Position numbers and translations under genes: made by a program. A DNA stretch of 6,102 nucleotides from Candidatus Intestinimonas stercorigallinarum (lineage in GTDB: Bacteria; Bacillota; Clostridia; Oscillospirales; Oscillospiraceae), in NCBI GenBank assembly GCA_019115345.1, contig DXDV01000283.1:1-6102 (forward strand), in the 5' to 3' direction. Numbering within the stretch: the first letter of the stretch is position 1; each line of letters opens with the position of its first letter. Under the pieces are notes generated by a model, which saw only the letters and a program-made list of their open reading frames with translations, searched no databases and was not told the origin of the DNA. This document shows positions 1 to 5,826 of this stretch, piece by piece.

Positions 1-744
1 TATGAGGAGGCCGCCGCCCAGGGTCTGGTGGCGGGCATCAACGCCGCCTTGAAGCTGCTGGGCCGTCCGCCCATGGTGCTCAGCCGGGACCAGGGGTACA
101 TCGGCGTGCTCATCGACGACCTGGTGACCAAGGGCACCAACGAGCCCTACCGGATGATGACCTCCCGGACGGAGTACCGGCTTTTGTGCCGCCAGGACAA
201 CGCCGACCGGCGGCTGTGCCCCGTGGGCCATGAGATCGGCCTTGTCTCCGACGAGCGCTACCGACGGGTGCTCAGCAAGTACGCCGCCGTGGACAAGGAG
301 GTCAAGCGGCTCATGAGCACGGGGGCAGCCCCCTCGCCCATGCTCAACGCCATGCTCACGGAGCGGGGGGAGTCCCCCGCCCGGGACGGAGCACGGCTTG
401 CCGACCTCCTCCGGCGGCCCCGGGTGGGCTACGCCGACCTGGCCCCCTTCGACCCCGGCCGGCCGAAGCTGCCGCAGGAGGTCACCGAGCAGGTGGAGAT
501 CGCCCTCAAATACGAGGGGTACATCGCCCGGCAGCAGCGGCAGGTGGAGGAGATGCGCAAGCTGGAGACCCGTCCCCTGCCCCCGGACCTGGACTACATG
601 GACATCTCCGTCCTCCGTCTGGAGGCCCGCCAGAAGCTCCAGCAGATCCGCCCCCTTAGCCTGGGCCAGGCGTCCCGCATCTCCGGCGTCAGTCCGGCTG
701 ATGTGGCGGCGTTGATGATCTGGCTGGAACACCGGAACGGATAG
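1..744 (+). CDS. mnmG: MnmG (GidA), tRNA U34 carboxymethylaminomethyl-modifying enzyme, C-terminal part
   Basis: Partial gene: the reading frame is already open at base 1 (YEEAAAQGLVAGINAA) and ends at TAG 742-744, leaving 247 codons. MnmG proteins are about 630 residues, so roughly the N-terminal 380, with most of the FAD-binding fold, lie outside the window. Family hallmarks seen are GYEEAAAQG at the edge, EPYRMMTSRTEYRLLCRQDNADRRL, LLRRPRVGY, the highly conserved KYEGYIARQQ, and the C-terminal helical-domain signature GQASRISGVSPADVAALMIWL. MnmG works with MnmE, using FAD, folate and GTP, to build the 5-carboxymethylaminomethyl group on U34 of tRNAs reading split codon boxes. In many bacteria rsmG follows mnmG. 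Here a repeat region and then mnmA follow instead. No frameshift is visible. The GTG at base 28 is internal, not the start. Confidence 0.97.
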   Translation, partial: YEEAAAQGLVAGINAALKLLGRPPMVLSRDQGYIGVLIDDLVTKGTNEPYRMMTSRTEYRLLCRQDNADRRLCPVGHEIGLVSDERYRRVLSKYAAVDKEVKRLMSTGAAPSPMLNAMLTERGESPARDGARLADLLRRPRVGYADLAPFDPGRPKLPQEVTEQVEIALKYEGYIARQQRQVEEMRKLETRPLPPDLDYMDISVLRLEARQKLQQIRPLSLGQASRISGVSPADVAALMIWLEHRNG

Positions 745-768
745 TCAAAGCGAGAGGAGCGGAGGGCC

Positions 769-798
769 GTGGGGCGCGACGACCCCGGCGCGCCCCAC
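769..798. repeat. GC-rich hairpin A1, first element of the repeat array
   Basis: Perfect 10-bp inverted repeat: GTGGGGCGCG (769-778) and CGCGCCCCAC (789-798) around a 10-nt loop. It begins 25 bases after the mnmG stop codon. No T-run follows, so it is not an obvious intrinsic terminator, though it could slow transcription or protect the mnmG 3' end. A related but not identical hairpin sits at the same place before the second repeat copy (996-1019). That suggests it belongs to the composite repeat rather than to mnmG. Confidence 0.6.
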
Positions 799-971
799 AA
801 AACCGCCTTTCCGTCTTGTCATTCTGAGGCCGTAGGCCGAAGAATCCGTCTCTCCCGTCTTTTCCTACGCCTCGGAGGGGACGCCAAGGATGGAGGTTAC
901 GGATTCTTCGCTTCGCTCAGAATGACAAAACGGCGCGCGGCTTGTCCAGCGGGCGGCCAAAGGCCGCCCCT
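794..971. repeat. Composite palindromic repeat, copy 1
   Basis: First of two 178-base direct copies set 223 bases apart, differing at only four positions. Each holds two palindromes. The larger has outer arms TGTCATTCTGAG (817-828) and CTCAGAATGACA (916-927), plus inner arms CGAAGAATCCG (838-848) and CGGATTCTTCG (900-910), with a weaker internal stem between them. The smaller is GGGCGGCC-AAA-GGCCGCCC (951-969). I recognise the TGTCATTCTGAG...CGAAGAATC pattern as a widespread REP- or MITE-like dispersed repeat, non-autonomous and without coding capacity. Reading through it yields spurious peptides such as GFFASLRMTK. Its role, if any, is unknown. Confidence 0.85.
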
Positions 972-995
972 ACCCAGCTCTGCGGCGCGGTGCTG

Positions 996-1019
996 GGGCG
1001 CGGCTGGGAAGCCGCGCCC
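996..1019. repeat. GC-rich hairpin A2 between the two repeat copies
   Basis: Perfect 10-bp inverted repeat: GGGCGCGGCT (996-1005) and AGCCGCGCCC (1010-1019) with a GGGA loop. It directly abuts copy 2, just as hairpin A1 abuts copy 1, so the array reads A1-B1-C1-A2-B2-C2. Its arms differ in sequence from A1 while keeping the pairing, which fits hairpins kept by structure or two related but separate insertions. Confidence 0.65.
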
Positions 1020-1194
1020 ACAAAACCGCCCTTCCGTCCTGTCATTCTGAGGCCGTAGGCCGAAGAATCCGCCTCTCCCGTCTTTTCCTACGCCTCGGAG
1101 GGGACGCCAAGGACGGAGGTTACGGATTCTTCGCTTCGCTCAGAATGACAAAACGGCGCGCGGCTTGTCCAGCGGGCGGCCAAAGGCCGCCCCT
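1017..1194. repeat. Composite palindromic repeat, copy 2
   Basis: Second copy of the 178-base unit. The large palindrome has outer arms 1040-1051 and 1139-1150, and the small GGGCGGCC-AAA-GGCCGCCC palindrome is at 1174-1192. The four differences from copy 1 are at 1031, 1039, 1072 and 1114. At each, this copy has C where copy 1 has T. The 1114 change turns a G-T opposition in the internal stem into G-C. Together with copy 1 and the A hairpins it fills most of the 745-1257 interval between mnmG and mnmA. I see no gene there. Confidence 0.85.
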
Positions 1195-1247
1195 CCCCCC
1201 GGCACGGCGCGTCCATCCCCCTGATCCCATTCTCACCCTCTTTGCAT

Positions 1248-1252
1248 GGAGG
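1248..1252 (+). promoter_or_regulatory. Ribosome binding site deciding the mnmA start
   Basis: GGAGG lies 5 bases before the ATG at 1258. It overlaps an alternative in-frame ATG at 1246, which has no comparable Shine-Dalgarno sequence. The downstream start also places the PP-loop near residue 10, as is normal in the family. Confidence 0.85.
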
Positions 1253-1257
1253 TATCT

Positions 1258-2295
1258 ATGAAGCCAAAACTGATCCTGGGCCTGTCCGGCGGGGTGGACT
1301 CCGCCGTGTCCGCCGCCCTGCTCCGGGAGAACTATGACGTCATCTGCGTCTTTCTGGACATCGGTCTGGGGGGCTCTGAGGCCGCCGCCGCCCTGGCGGA
1401 GGACCTGTCCCTCCCCTTCCGGACGGTGGATATCCGGGACCGGCTGGAGCACTTCGTCTGCGCCGACTTCCAGCGGGAGTACCTGGCGGGACGGACCCCG
1501 CTGCCCTGCGCCCGGTGCAACCCCCTGGTGAAGTTCCCCGCCCTGCTGGAGACGGCTGAGGAGGAGGACGCCCGGTACGTGGCCACCGGCCACTACGCCC
1601 GGGTCACCTCCGGCCCCGACGGCCGGACCCTCCTGCGCAAGGGCATGCCCGCCAACGACCAGTCCTACATGCTCGCCCGGCTCACCCAGAGCATCCTCCA
1701 CCGGGCGGTCTTTCCCCTGGGGGGCTATGAGAAGGCCCAGGTCCGGACTCTGGCGGCGGAGCTGGGGCTTTCGGTGGCGGCAAAGCCCGACTCCATGGAG
1801 ATCTGCTTCATCCCCGACGGGGACTACGCCGCCTGGCTGGACCGCCGGGGGGACACCCCGCCGCCGGGAGATTTCATCGACAGGGACGGCAACGTGCTGG
1901 GCCGGCACAAGGGCTGCCACCACTACACCATCGGCCAGGGCCGGGGCCTGGGGGTGTCGGGTCCCCACCGGTACTTTGTCAGCGCCATCGACCCCGTCCA
2001 CAACACCGTCACCCTCTCCGACGGCAGCGACCTCATGGCCCGGCGGGTGCTCTGCGCCCGGCCCAACTGGATCGCCGTGGACGGGCTGGGGGAGCCTTTG
2101 GCGGTGACCGTCCGGCTGCGCCACTCCCGGACGGAGACCCCCGCCGTCATCCGCTCCCTGGAGGGGGAGCGGGTGGAGATCGCGCTGGAGGAGCCTGCCC
2201 GGGCGCCCACCCCGGGACAGCTGGCCGTCTTTTACGACGGCGACGTGGTGGTGGGCAGCTCCTGGATCGAGAGGAGCGGGGAAGGATGGAGTTAA
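1258..2295 (+). CDS. mnmA: MnmA, tRNA U34 2-thiouridylase
   Basis: 345 residues from the ATG at 1258. MnmA adenylates U34 of tRNA-Glu, -Gln and -Lys with ATP and replaces the 2-oxygen with sulfur carried as a cysteine persulfide. Visible features in order: PP-loop SGGVDS (residues 10-15); CARCN (84-88), whose C87 before the Asn aligns with the family's first catalytic cysteine; ATGHYAR (109-115); NDQSYML (133-139); DSMEICFIPDGDY (178-190) with the second catalytic C183; HYTIGQGRGLG (222-232); and the C-terminal barrel motif PGQLAVFYDGDVVVG (319-333). It is somewhat shorter than the usual 360 or so residues, mainly because the segment after the first beta-alpha unit (VFLDIGLGGSEAAAALAEDL) is compact. 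It follows mnmG at a distance and overlaps the next gene by 10 bases, so the two are probably co-transcribed. Confidence 0.95.
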   Translation: MKPKLILGLSGGVDSAVSAALLRENYDVICVFLDIGLGGSEAAAALAEDLSLPFRTVDIRDRLEHFVCADFQREYLAGRTPLPCARCNPLVKFPALLETAEEEDARYVATGHYARVTSGPDGRTLLRKGMPANDQSYMLARLTQSILHRAVFPLGGYEKAQVRTLAAELGLSVAAKPDSMEICFIPDGDYAAWLDRRGDTPPPGDFIDRDGNVLGRHKGCHHYTIGQGRGLGVSGPHRYFVSAIDPVHNTVTLSDGSDLMARRVLCARPNWIAVDGLGEPLAVTVRLRHSRTETPAVIRSLEGERVEIALEEPARAPTPGQLAVFYDGDVVVGSSWIERSGEGWS

Positions 2296-3173
2296 AACAG
2301 ATCAAGGGTGACACCTGGTGCCTGATGGGGGCCGAGCTCATCCCTCTGGTGCGCCTGCCGGGGGACAAGTGCGTGCTGCTGGACAGCGGCCACGCCTACG
2401 AGGGCCCCGCCCTCACCGCCGCCCTGGAGAAGGCGGGCCTCAAGCCGGCGGGGGTGTTCTGCTCCCACGTCCACGTGGACCACGCCGGCAACAACCACTT
2501 TCTGCGCCGCTGGTACGGCGCCAAGCTGTGCCTCCCCGCCGGGGAGGCCGCCCTCAGCCTGGACCTCACCATGTATAAGGCGGTGTACAACGCCTTCACG
2601 CCCCGGAGCCTGGAGGAGCGCAACGGCCACATGCTGGGCCCGGTGGACGAGACGGTGGACACCCGGGACGGGGTGGTGGAGTTCTGCTCGGTGCCCTTCC
2701 AGGTGGTCCACACCCCCGGCCACACCCCGGACCACATCTGCACCATCACCCCCGACGGGGTGCTCTACACCGGCGACGCCCTCATGGCGGGGGCGGTGCT
2801 GGAGGGAGCCAAGCTCCCCTACCACACCCTCCACGAGGAGGCCCGGCAGAGCATAGAAAAGCTGCGGCACACCCCCTGCGCCCTGTGCGCGGTGGCCCAC
2901 CAGGGTGTGACGGAGGACCTGCCCGGCCTGGTGGACGCCAACCTGGCCGCCCTGGACCGGCTCAACGAGGACCTGCTGGCGCTGGCGGCGGAGCCGGTGA
3001 GCATGGACCAGCTCTGCCTGGCCTACTACCGCAAAAAGCAGCTTCTCACCACCCACGTGGAAAAGGCCGCCCTCTACGCCCGGAACATCCACGCCATGGC
3101 GGAGTACCTGGTGGACATGGGCCGCATGGACATCCAGGTCCGGGAGGGCCTGCGGTATTTCGTCCGGGTGTGA
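2286..3173 (+). CDS. Metallo-beta-lactamase-fold hydrolase (MBL superfamily)
   Basis: 295 residues, probably cytoplasmic: no signal peptide or membrane segment is visible. The two-metal site is intact: HVHVDH (residues 61-66, giving H61, H63, D65, H66), H146 in HTPGHTPDH, D164 in YTGDAL, and H205 in VAHQG. The MBL domain covers about residues 8-210. A helical C-terminal part follows (about 225-295, SMDQLCLAYYRKKQL...REGLRYFVRV), resembling the winged-helix tail of LACTB2/glyoxalase II-like members. Substrate cannot be read from the sequence. Hydrolysis of a thioester, phosphodiester or lactone are all possible. The ATG overlaps the end of mnmA by 10 bases, with AGGAG at 2272-2276 inside mnmA, which implies translational coupling. 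It is a housekeeping-type neighbour by base composition, not a beta-lactam resistance gene by any evidence here. Confidence 0.9.
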   Translation: MELKQIKGDTWCLMGAELIPLVRLPGDKCVLLDSGHAYEGPALTAALEKAGLKPAGVFCSHVHVDHAGNNHFLRRWYGAKLCLPAGEAALSLDLTMYKAVYNAFTPRSLEERNGHMLGPVDETVDTRDGVVEFCSVPFQVVHTPGHTPDHICTITPDGVLYTGDALMAGAVLEGAKLPYHTLHEEARQSIEKLRHTPCALCAVAHQGVTEDLPGLVDANLAALDRLNEDLLALAAEPVSMDQLCLAYYRKKQLLTTHVEKAALYARNIHAMAEYLVDMGRMDIQVREGLRYFVRV

Positions 3174-3204
3174 GCCCGGCGGCAGAGCCATATTATAAAG
3201 TAAA

Positions 3205-3234
3205 AGGCCGTCAGGACATTTGTCCTGACGGCCT
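3205..3234 (-). terminator. Intrinsic terminator in the convergent gap, facing the MATE transcript
   Basis: Perfect 13-bp stem (AGGCCGTCAGGAC 3205-3217, GTCCTGACGGCCT 3222-3234) with a 4-nt ATTT loop. Read on the minus strand, the stem is followed by TTTTACTTTATAATA, a usable T-run. It therefore suits the MATE transcript, 130 bases after that gene's stop. On the plus strand, downstream of the hydrolase gene, the stem is followed by CAGCTTGTCG, without a T-run. Termination in that direction would be weak. Confidence 0.75.
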
Positions 3235-3323
3235 CAGCTTGTCGAAAGACCTCTGTGAGACGGCAGCGGCACTCCGCCTGGAATGGGATGACATCCCCGG
3301 CAGCCCACGCGGGGGGCGGAAGA

Positions 3324-3349
3324 CGCGGGGAGCTCGCCGAAGCCCCGCG
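3324..3349. repeat. GC-rich inverted repeat after the MATE stop codon
   Basis: CGCGGGG (3324-3330) pairs with CCCCGCG (3343-3349) around 12 bases. It lies 15 bases beyond the MATE stop on the minus strand. There is no T-run on either side, so it is more likely a transcript-end stabiliser or chance GC-rich structure than a terminator. Apart from this and the terminator at 3205-3234, I see nothing in the 3174-3364 gap. Confidence 0.4.
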
Positions 3350-3364
3350 CCTGAACAAAGGCGA

Positions 3365-4717
3365 TCAGCCTTGCTCCGCACCCATTGCCGTACCTTTCTC
3401 AGCGGTCTGGTCACGCATCGCGCCGCTCCCTCTGCGGTAAAGAAGGAAGCAGCAGCACATGGCGGCAATTTCGGTGACAGGAAACGTCAGCCACACATAG
3501 CGCAGTCCCGCGAAGTGAAACAGCCATGCCAGCGGCACCAGCAGAACGACCTGCCGCAGCACCGTAATGAAAAGGCTGCTTTTCCCGTTGCCGGTCCCCT
3601 GGAAGTAGACCGTAAACATCATGGCAAAGCCGGCGGGGAGGAAGCTCACGGATATGATGCGCAGAGCCGGCGCCCCGATGCGCAAAATCGAGGGGCTGGC
3701 GCCAAAAATGGAGAGCAATTCTTCCGGGAAAACCAGAAAGACGGCCGTTCCAAGCGCCATAACGGCGCTGGAGATCCCGATGGAATACCAGAGCGTATCC
3801 TTGACCCGCCTGTGGTTTTGCGCGCCGTCGTTGAAGCTGATGACGGGGACCATGACCTGCTGCAGCCCCATGAGGGGGATGAAGAAGAAGGTCTGCAGCT
3901 TATAATAGATCCCCAAGACGGTCACAGCGTCCTCTGTAAACTGTTTGAGGATCAAGTTCAGGCCCACGATGTAGAGCGTATAGAGGGCCTGCATCATCAT
4001 GGAGGGAAACCCGCTTTGATAGATCCGGGCGCAATCCCGGACGCGAAATCTCCCCCGCATATCATAGGTCCGGCACACCGCCCGGAGGACGATGGCCATG
4101 GCGGCCCACTGTCCCGCGACGGTGGCGATGGCGGCGCCGGCCACGCCCAGCGCCGGAGCCCCCGGCAGGCCGAAAATCAGGATCGGGTCCAACAGGATGT
4201 TGATGACGGCTCCCGCGACCTGGGCCAGCATCGGAGTCGCCATATTCCCCTTGGCCTGCAGCAGCTTGGTGCAGTTTGACTCCACAAACAGGCCCAATGA
4301 GCCCAGAAAGATGATCCGCGTATACCGGCGGCCCTCCGCCCGGACGGCCGTCTGACCGGAAGACAGGTCGTAGTAGCCTTCGATCAAAAGCATGCCGATA
4401 AATGTGAAGAGCAGGAAATTCCATACGCCCAGGCACAGGCCGCTCTTTACGACGTCCTTTTGACGGCCGTTTTTTCCGTTCCCATCCATGCGGGAGATCA
4501 AAAGATTCAGTCCCGTCCCCGTCCCCGTTCCCAATGCCGTCATAAGCAGCTGGATGGGAAAGGCGATGGAAAGCGCCGTCAAGCCGCTCAGGGAATACTG
4601 AGATACAAAATAGCTGTCCACGATGTTATAAATGGACTGGATCAGCAGCGCCAGCATGACGGGAGGCGACAACTTGCGCAGCAGCGTTCCGATCGGCAGA
4701 TCTCCCATGACGTCCAC
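3365..4717 (-). CDS. MATE family multidrug efflux transporter
   Basis: 450 residues from GTG 4717. GGAGAG (4724-4729) lies 6 bases before it. An ATG at 4708 (447 residues), preceded by GGTGG, is an equally plausible start. The protein is a cytoplasmic-membrane antiporter with about 12 hydrophobic segments, expected to export cationic or other toxic compounds using a proton or sodium gradient. Family marks are SIYNIVDSYFVSQ (residues 28-40) in the first helix, GTGTGTGLNLLISR (63-76), LLQAKGN (152-158) and INILLDPILIFG (172-183). The second six-helix half repeats these themes with IYYKLQTFFFIPLMGLQQVMVPV (270-292) and YFQGTGNGKSSL (371-382). It lies 52 bases downstream of the MerR-type gene on the same strand, which predicts drug-induced co-expression. 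GC is near 55%, well below the flanking core genes. The substrate is unknown. Confidence 0.93.
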   Translation of the reverse strand: MDVMGDLPIGTLLRKLSPPVMLALLIQSIYNIVDSYFVSQYSLSGLTALSIAFPIQLLMTALGTGTGTGLNLLISRMDGNGKNGRQKDVVKSGLCLGVWNFLLFTFIGMLLIEGYYDLSSGQTAVRAEGRRYTRIIFLGSLGLFVESNCTKLLQAKGNMATPMLAQVAGAVINILLDPILIFGLPGAPALGVAGAAIATVAGQWAAMAIVLRAVCRTYDMRGRFRVRDCARIYQSGFPSMMMQALYTLYIVGLNLILKQFTEDAVTVLGIYYKLQTFFFIPLMGLQQVMVPVISFNDGAQNHRRVKDTLWYSIGISSAVMALGTAVFLVFPEELLSIFGASPSILRIGAPALRIISVSFLPAGFAMMFTVYFQGTGNGKSSLFITVLRQVVLLVPLAWLFHFAGLRYVWLTFPVTEIAAMCCCFLLYRRGSGAMRDQTAEKGTAMGAEQG

Positions 4718-4769
4718 CCCTTTCTCTCCAAGGATAAGGGGTGGAGCAGCTACATGGTCAAGAGGTTTT

Positions 4770-5582
4770 TTATGTTTTTATCCGGGCCTTGACCTCACAG
4801 TAGTAGTTATCCATATAGGGGAAAAGCTGGAGGCCCAGTTCTTCCGCGAACACCGCCTCTATTTCTTGATCGTGTTCCGCCAGCCAGTCCAGAAGAGGGG
4901 AAAAGTCGGCCTCCTCATTCCTGATCTGCAGGGTGAACACGACGTATTTTCCGGCCGGTATCCGATAAAGAGCCCCCGGGGCGACAGAGGCCTGCTCCAG
5001 ATGCTCCAGCTTCAGATATTCTCTGCGCTTGATGAACTTTCCCCGGGCCAGGCCGTCCAGATCCAAAATGTAGCCGTACTTTCTCCTGATGGAGGGCGCA
5101 TGACGCAGCGCCTCCTTGGCCGCCTCCTGCAGGCTGGCATGGTAGGACTGGGCGTCCCTGCTGAAACGCCCCGCGATCACAATTTCCTCATCCAGCCGCT
5201 TTTCCTGGATCGCGGTCCTGTCCTTCTGACGGGCGATCCGCTCCTTTTCCTCGCCATACCACAAAATATCTTCCGCCACCTGCTGATAATACCGGCTCAG
5301 GCGGACGGCCTCCTGCCGGTATTCCATCAAGAGCCTGGCGATCTCTTCATTGTCTCTCAGAGCAAGGATCTGCCGCACCGTCTCCAGGGGGATGTTCAGC
5401 TTTCTGCATGTGGTAATGATATCCAGCTGCCACAGGTTTCTGAGGGAGTAGTAGCGGTACTGGTTGTCGGGGTCGATATGGTCGGGCACGAGCAGGCCAA
5501 TCTTGTTATAGAAATGCAGGGTATCCTTTGAGATCCCGGTGACCTGGCTGACTTCGCCTATTTTGTAATATGTGTGTTCCAT
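4770..5582 (-). CDS. MerR family transcriptional regulator with BmrR/GyrI-like effector domain
   Basis: 270 residues from ATG 5582, chosen because GGAGGG (5589-5594) stands 6 bases before it and because the protein then begins YYKIGEVSQVTGISKDTLHFYNKIGLL, the expected winged-helix start. The frame is open further upstream but without conserved sequence. The DNA-binding domain is about residues 4-75 (QYRYYSLRNLWQLDII is the wing and second helix region). A long charged dimerisation helix covers about 76-125. The C-terminal domain (about 130-270) ends in ELGLQLFPYMDNYYCEVKARI, like the drug-binding domains of BmrR-type regulators. There is no cysteine cluster of metal sensors, so a small organic ligand is more likely. 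It precedes the MATE gene and probably controls both by untwisting a long-spaced promoter. Confidence 0.93.
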   Translation of the reverse strand: MEHTYYKIGEVSQVTGISKDTLHFYNKIGLLVPDHIDPDNQYRYYSLRNLWQLDIITTCRKLNIPLETVRQILALRDNEEIARLLMEYRQEAVRLSRYYQQVAEDILWYGEEKERIARQKDRTAIQEKRLDEEIVIAGRFSRDAQSYHASLQEAAKEALRHAPSIRRKYGYILDLDGLARGKFIKRREYLKLEHLEQASVAPGALYRIPAGKYVVFTLQIRNEEADFSPLLDWLAEHDQEIEAVFAEELGLQLFPYMDNYYCEVKARIKT

Positions 5583-5588
5583 TTGATA

Positions 5589-5594
5589 CCCTCC
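5589..5594 (-). promoter_or_regulatory. Ribosome binding site fixing the merR-type gene start
   Basis: GGAGGG on the minus strand, 6 bases upstream of ATG 5582. It excludes the longer 304-residue reading from 5684, whose first 34 residues would also run across the predicted promoter. Confidence 0.85.
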
Positions 5595-5636
5595 GGTCCA
5601 TTTGAGCGCATGAGAAAGCATGTTCCTTTTATTATG

Positions 5637-5670
5637 ATTATACGGGGGGACCCTCCATAAGGGAAGTCTC
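5637..5670 (-). promoter_or_regulatory. Predicted promoter and MerR operator upstream of the regulator gene
   Basis: On the minus strand a perfect TATAAT lies at 5637-5642. Upstream is a 20-bp gapped dyad at 5649-5668, with pattern GAC---CC-TA-GG---GTC. That is the type of operator expected for BmrR-like MerR regulators, in which GAC overlaps the -35 hexamer. If GAGACT (5665-5670) is the -35 element the spacer is 22 bases. GACTTC (5663-5668) would give 20. MerR promoters normally have 19-20. Transcription would begin near 5630, about 48 bases before the ATG. Autoregulation is inferred. Confidence 0.55.
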
Positions 5671-5721
5671 TTTTTGCGGCCCACCCGGCAGATAAAGAGA
5701 CGCCGTCAGGGGACAACAGAA

Positions 5722-5753
5722 AAGGCAGACCGTGCAACTGCACCGTCTGCCTT
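5722..5753 (-). terminator. Terminator-like hairpin before the merR promoter
   Basis: Stem of 9 bp (AAGGCAGAC 5722-5730, GTCTGCCTT 5745-5753), one C-C mismatch, then 5 bp (GTGCA/TGCAC) with a 2-nt apex. On the minus strand it is followed by TTCTGTTG after the CCTT of the stem, a moderate T-run. It would insulate the merR promoter from transcription coming through the tRNA operon. Confidence 0.6.
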
Positions 5754-5761
5754 AGTTGGTC

Positions 5762-5781
5762 AAAAACCCTCCGCGAGAGGG
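5762..5781 (-). terminator. Short terminator-like hairpin with T5 tail
   Basis: CCCTC (5767-5771) and GAGGG (5777-5781) form a 5-bp stem with a 5-nt loop. On the minus strand TTTTT (5762-5766) follows immediately. The stem is short, but stem plus T-run fits an intrinsic terminator, the second of three in this 143-base interval. A 6-bp inverted repeat, GCCCGG/CCGGGC (5781-5786, 5797-5802), sits just upstream. Confidence 0.45.
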
Positions 5782-5826
5782 CCCGGCGCACCGTGACCGG
5801 GCGGCGGGGCGCGGAGCTGCGCTGAA

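Noticed and set aside
769..1050. Plus-strand 93-residue reading frame across the repeat
   Set aside because: It lies wholly within palindromic repeats and its peptide (GFFASLRMTK and similar) is the usual artefact of translating TCATTCTGAG elements. No ribosome binding site was seen.
794..1194. Two-copy direct repeat as a CRISPR array
   Set aside because: The repeated unit is 178 bases, internally palindromic and present only twice with a 45-base separator. No short-repeat/spacer pattern and no cas genes.
1120..2124. Minus-strand 334-residue reading frame
   Set aside because: It is antisense to mnmA, arises from high-GC codon bias, and begins in a repeat copy with the artefactual FVILSEAKNP end. 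No recognisable domain.
2286..3173. MBL-fold gene as a beta-lactam resistance determinant
   Set aside because: It shares only the common metal-binding fold. There is no signal peptide, and it has a LACTB2/glyoxalase-like C-terminal tail and housekeeping neighbours.
2292..3191. Minus-strand 299-residue reading frame opposite the hydrolase
   Set aside because: Antisense shadow of a clear MBL gene with an intact metal site. The peptide is low-complexity and V/G/H-rich.
2885..4279. Plus-strand 464-residue reading frame
   Set aside because: It overlaps the end of the hydrolase gene in another frame and then runs antisense through MATE. The content is proline/glycine/arginine-rich without domain features, while the minus-strand MATE is unmistakable.
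4632..5531. Plus-strand 299-residue reading frame opposite merR
   Set aside because: Antisense to the MerR-type gene, which has a canonical helix-turn-helix and ribosome binding site.
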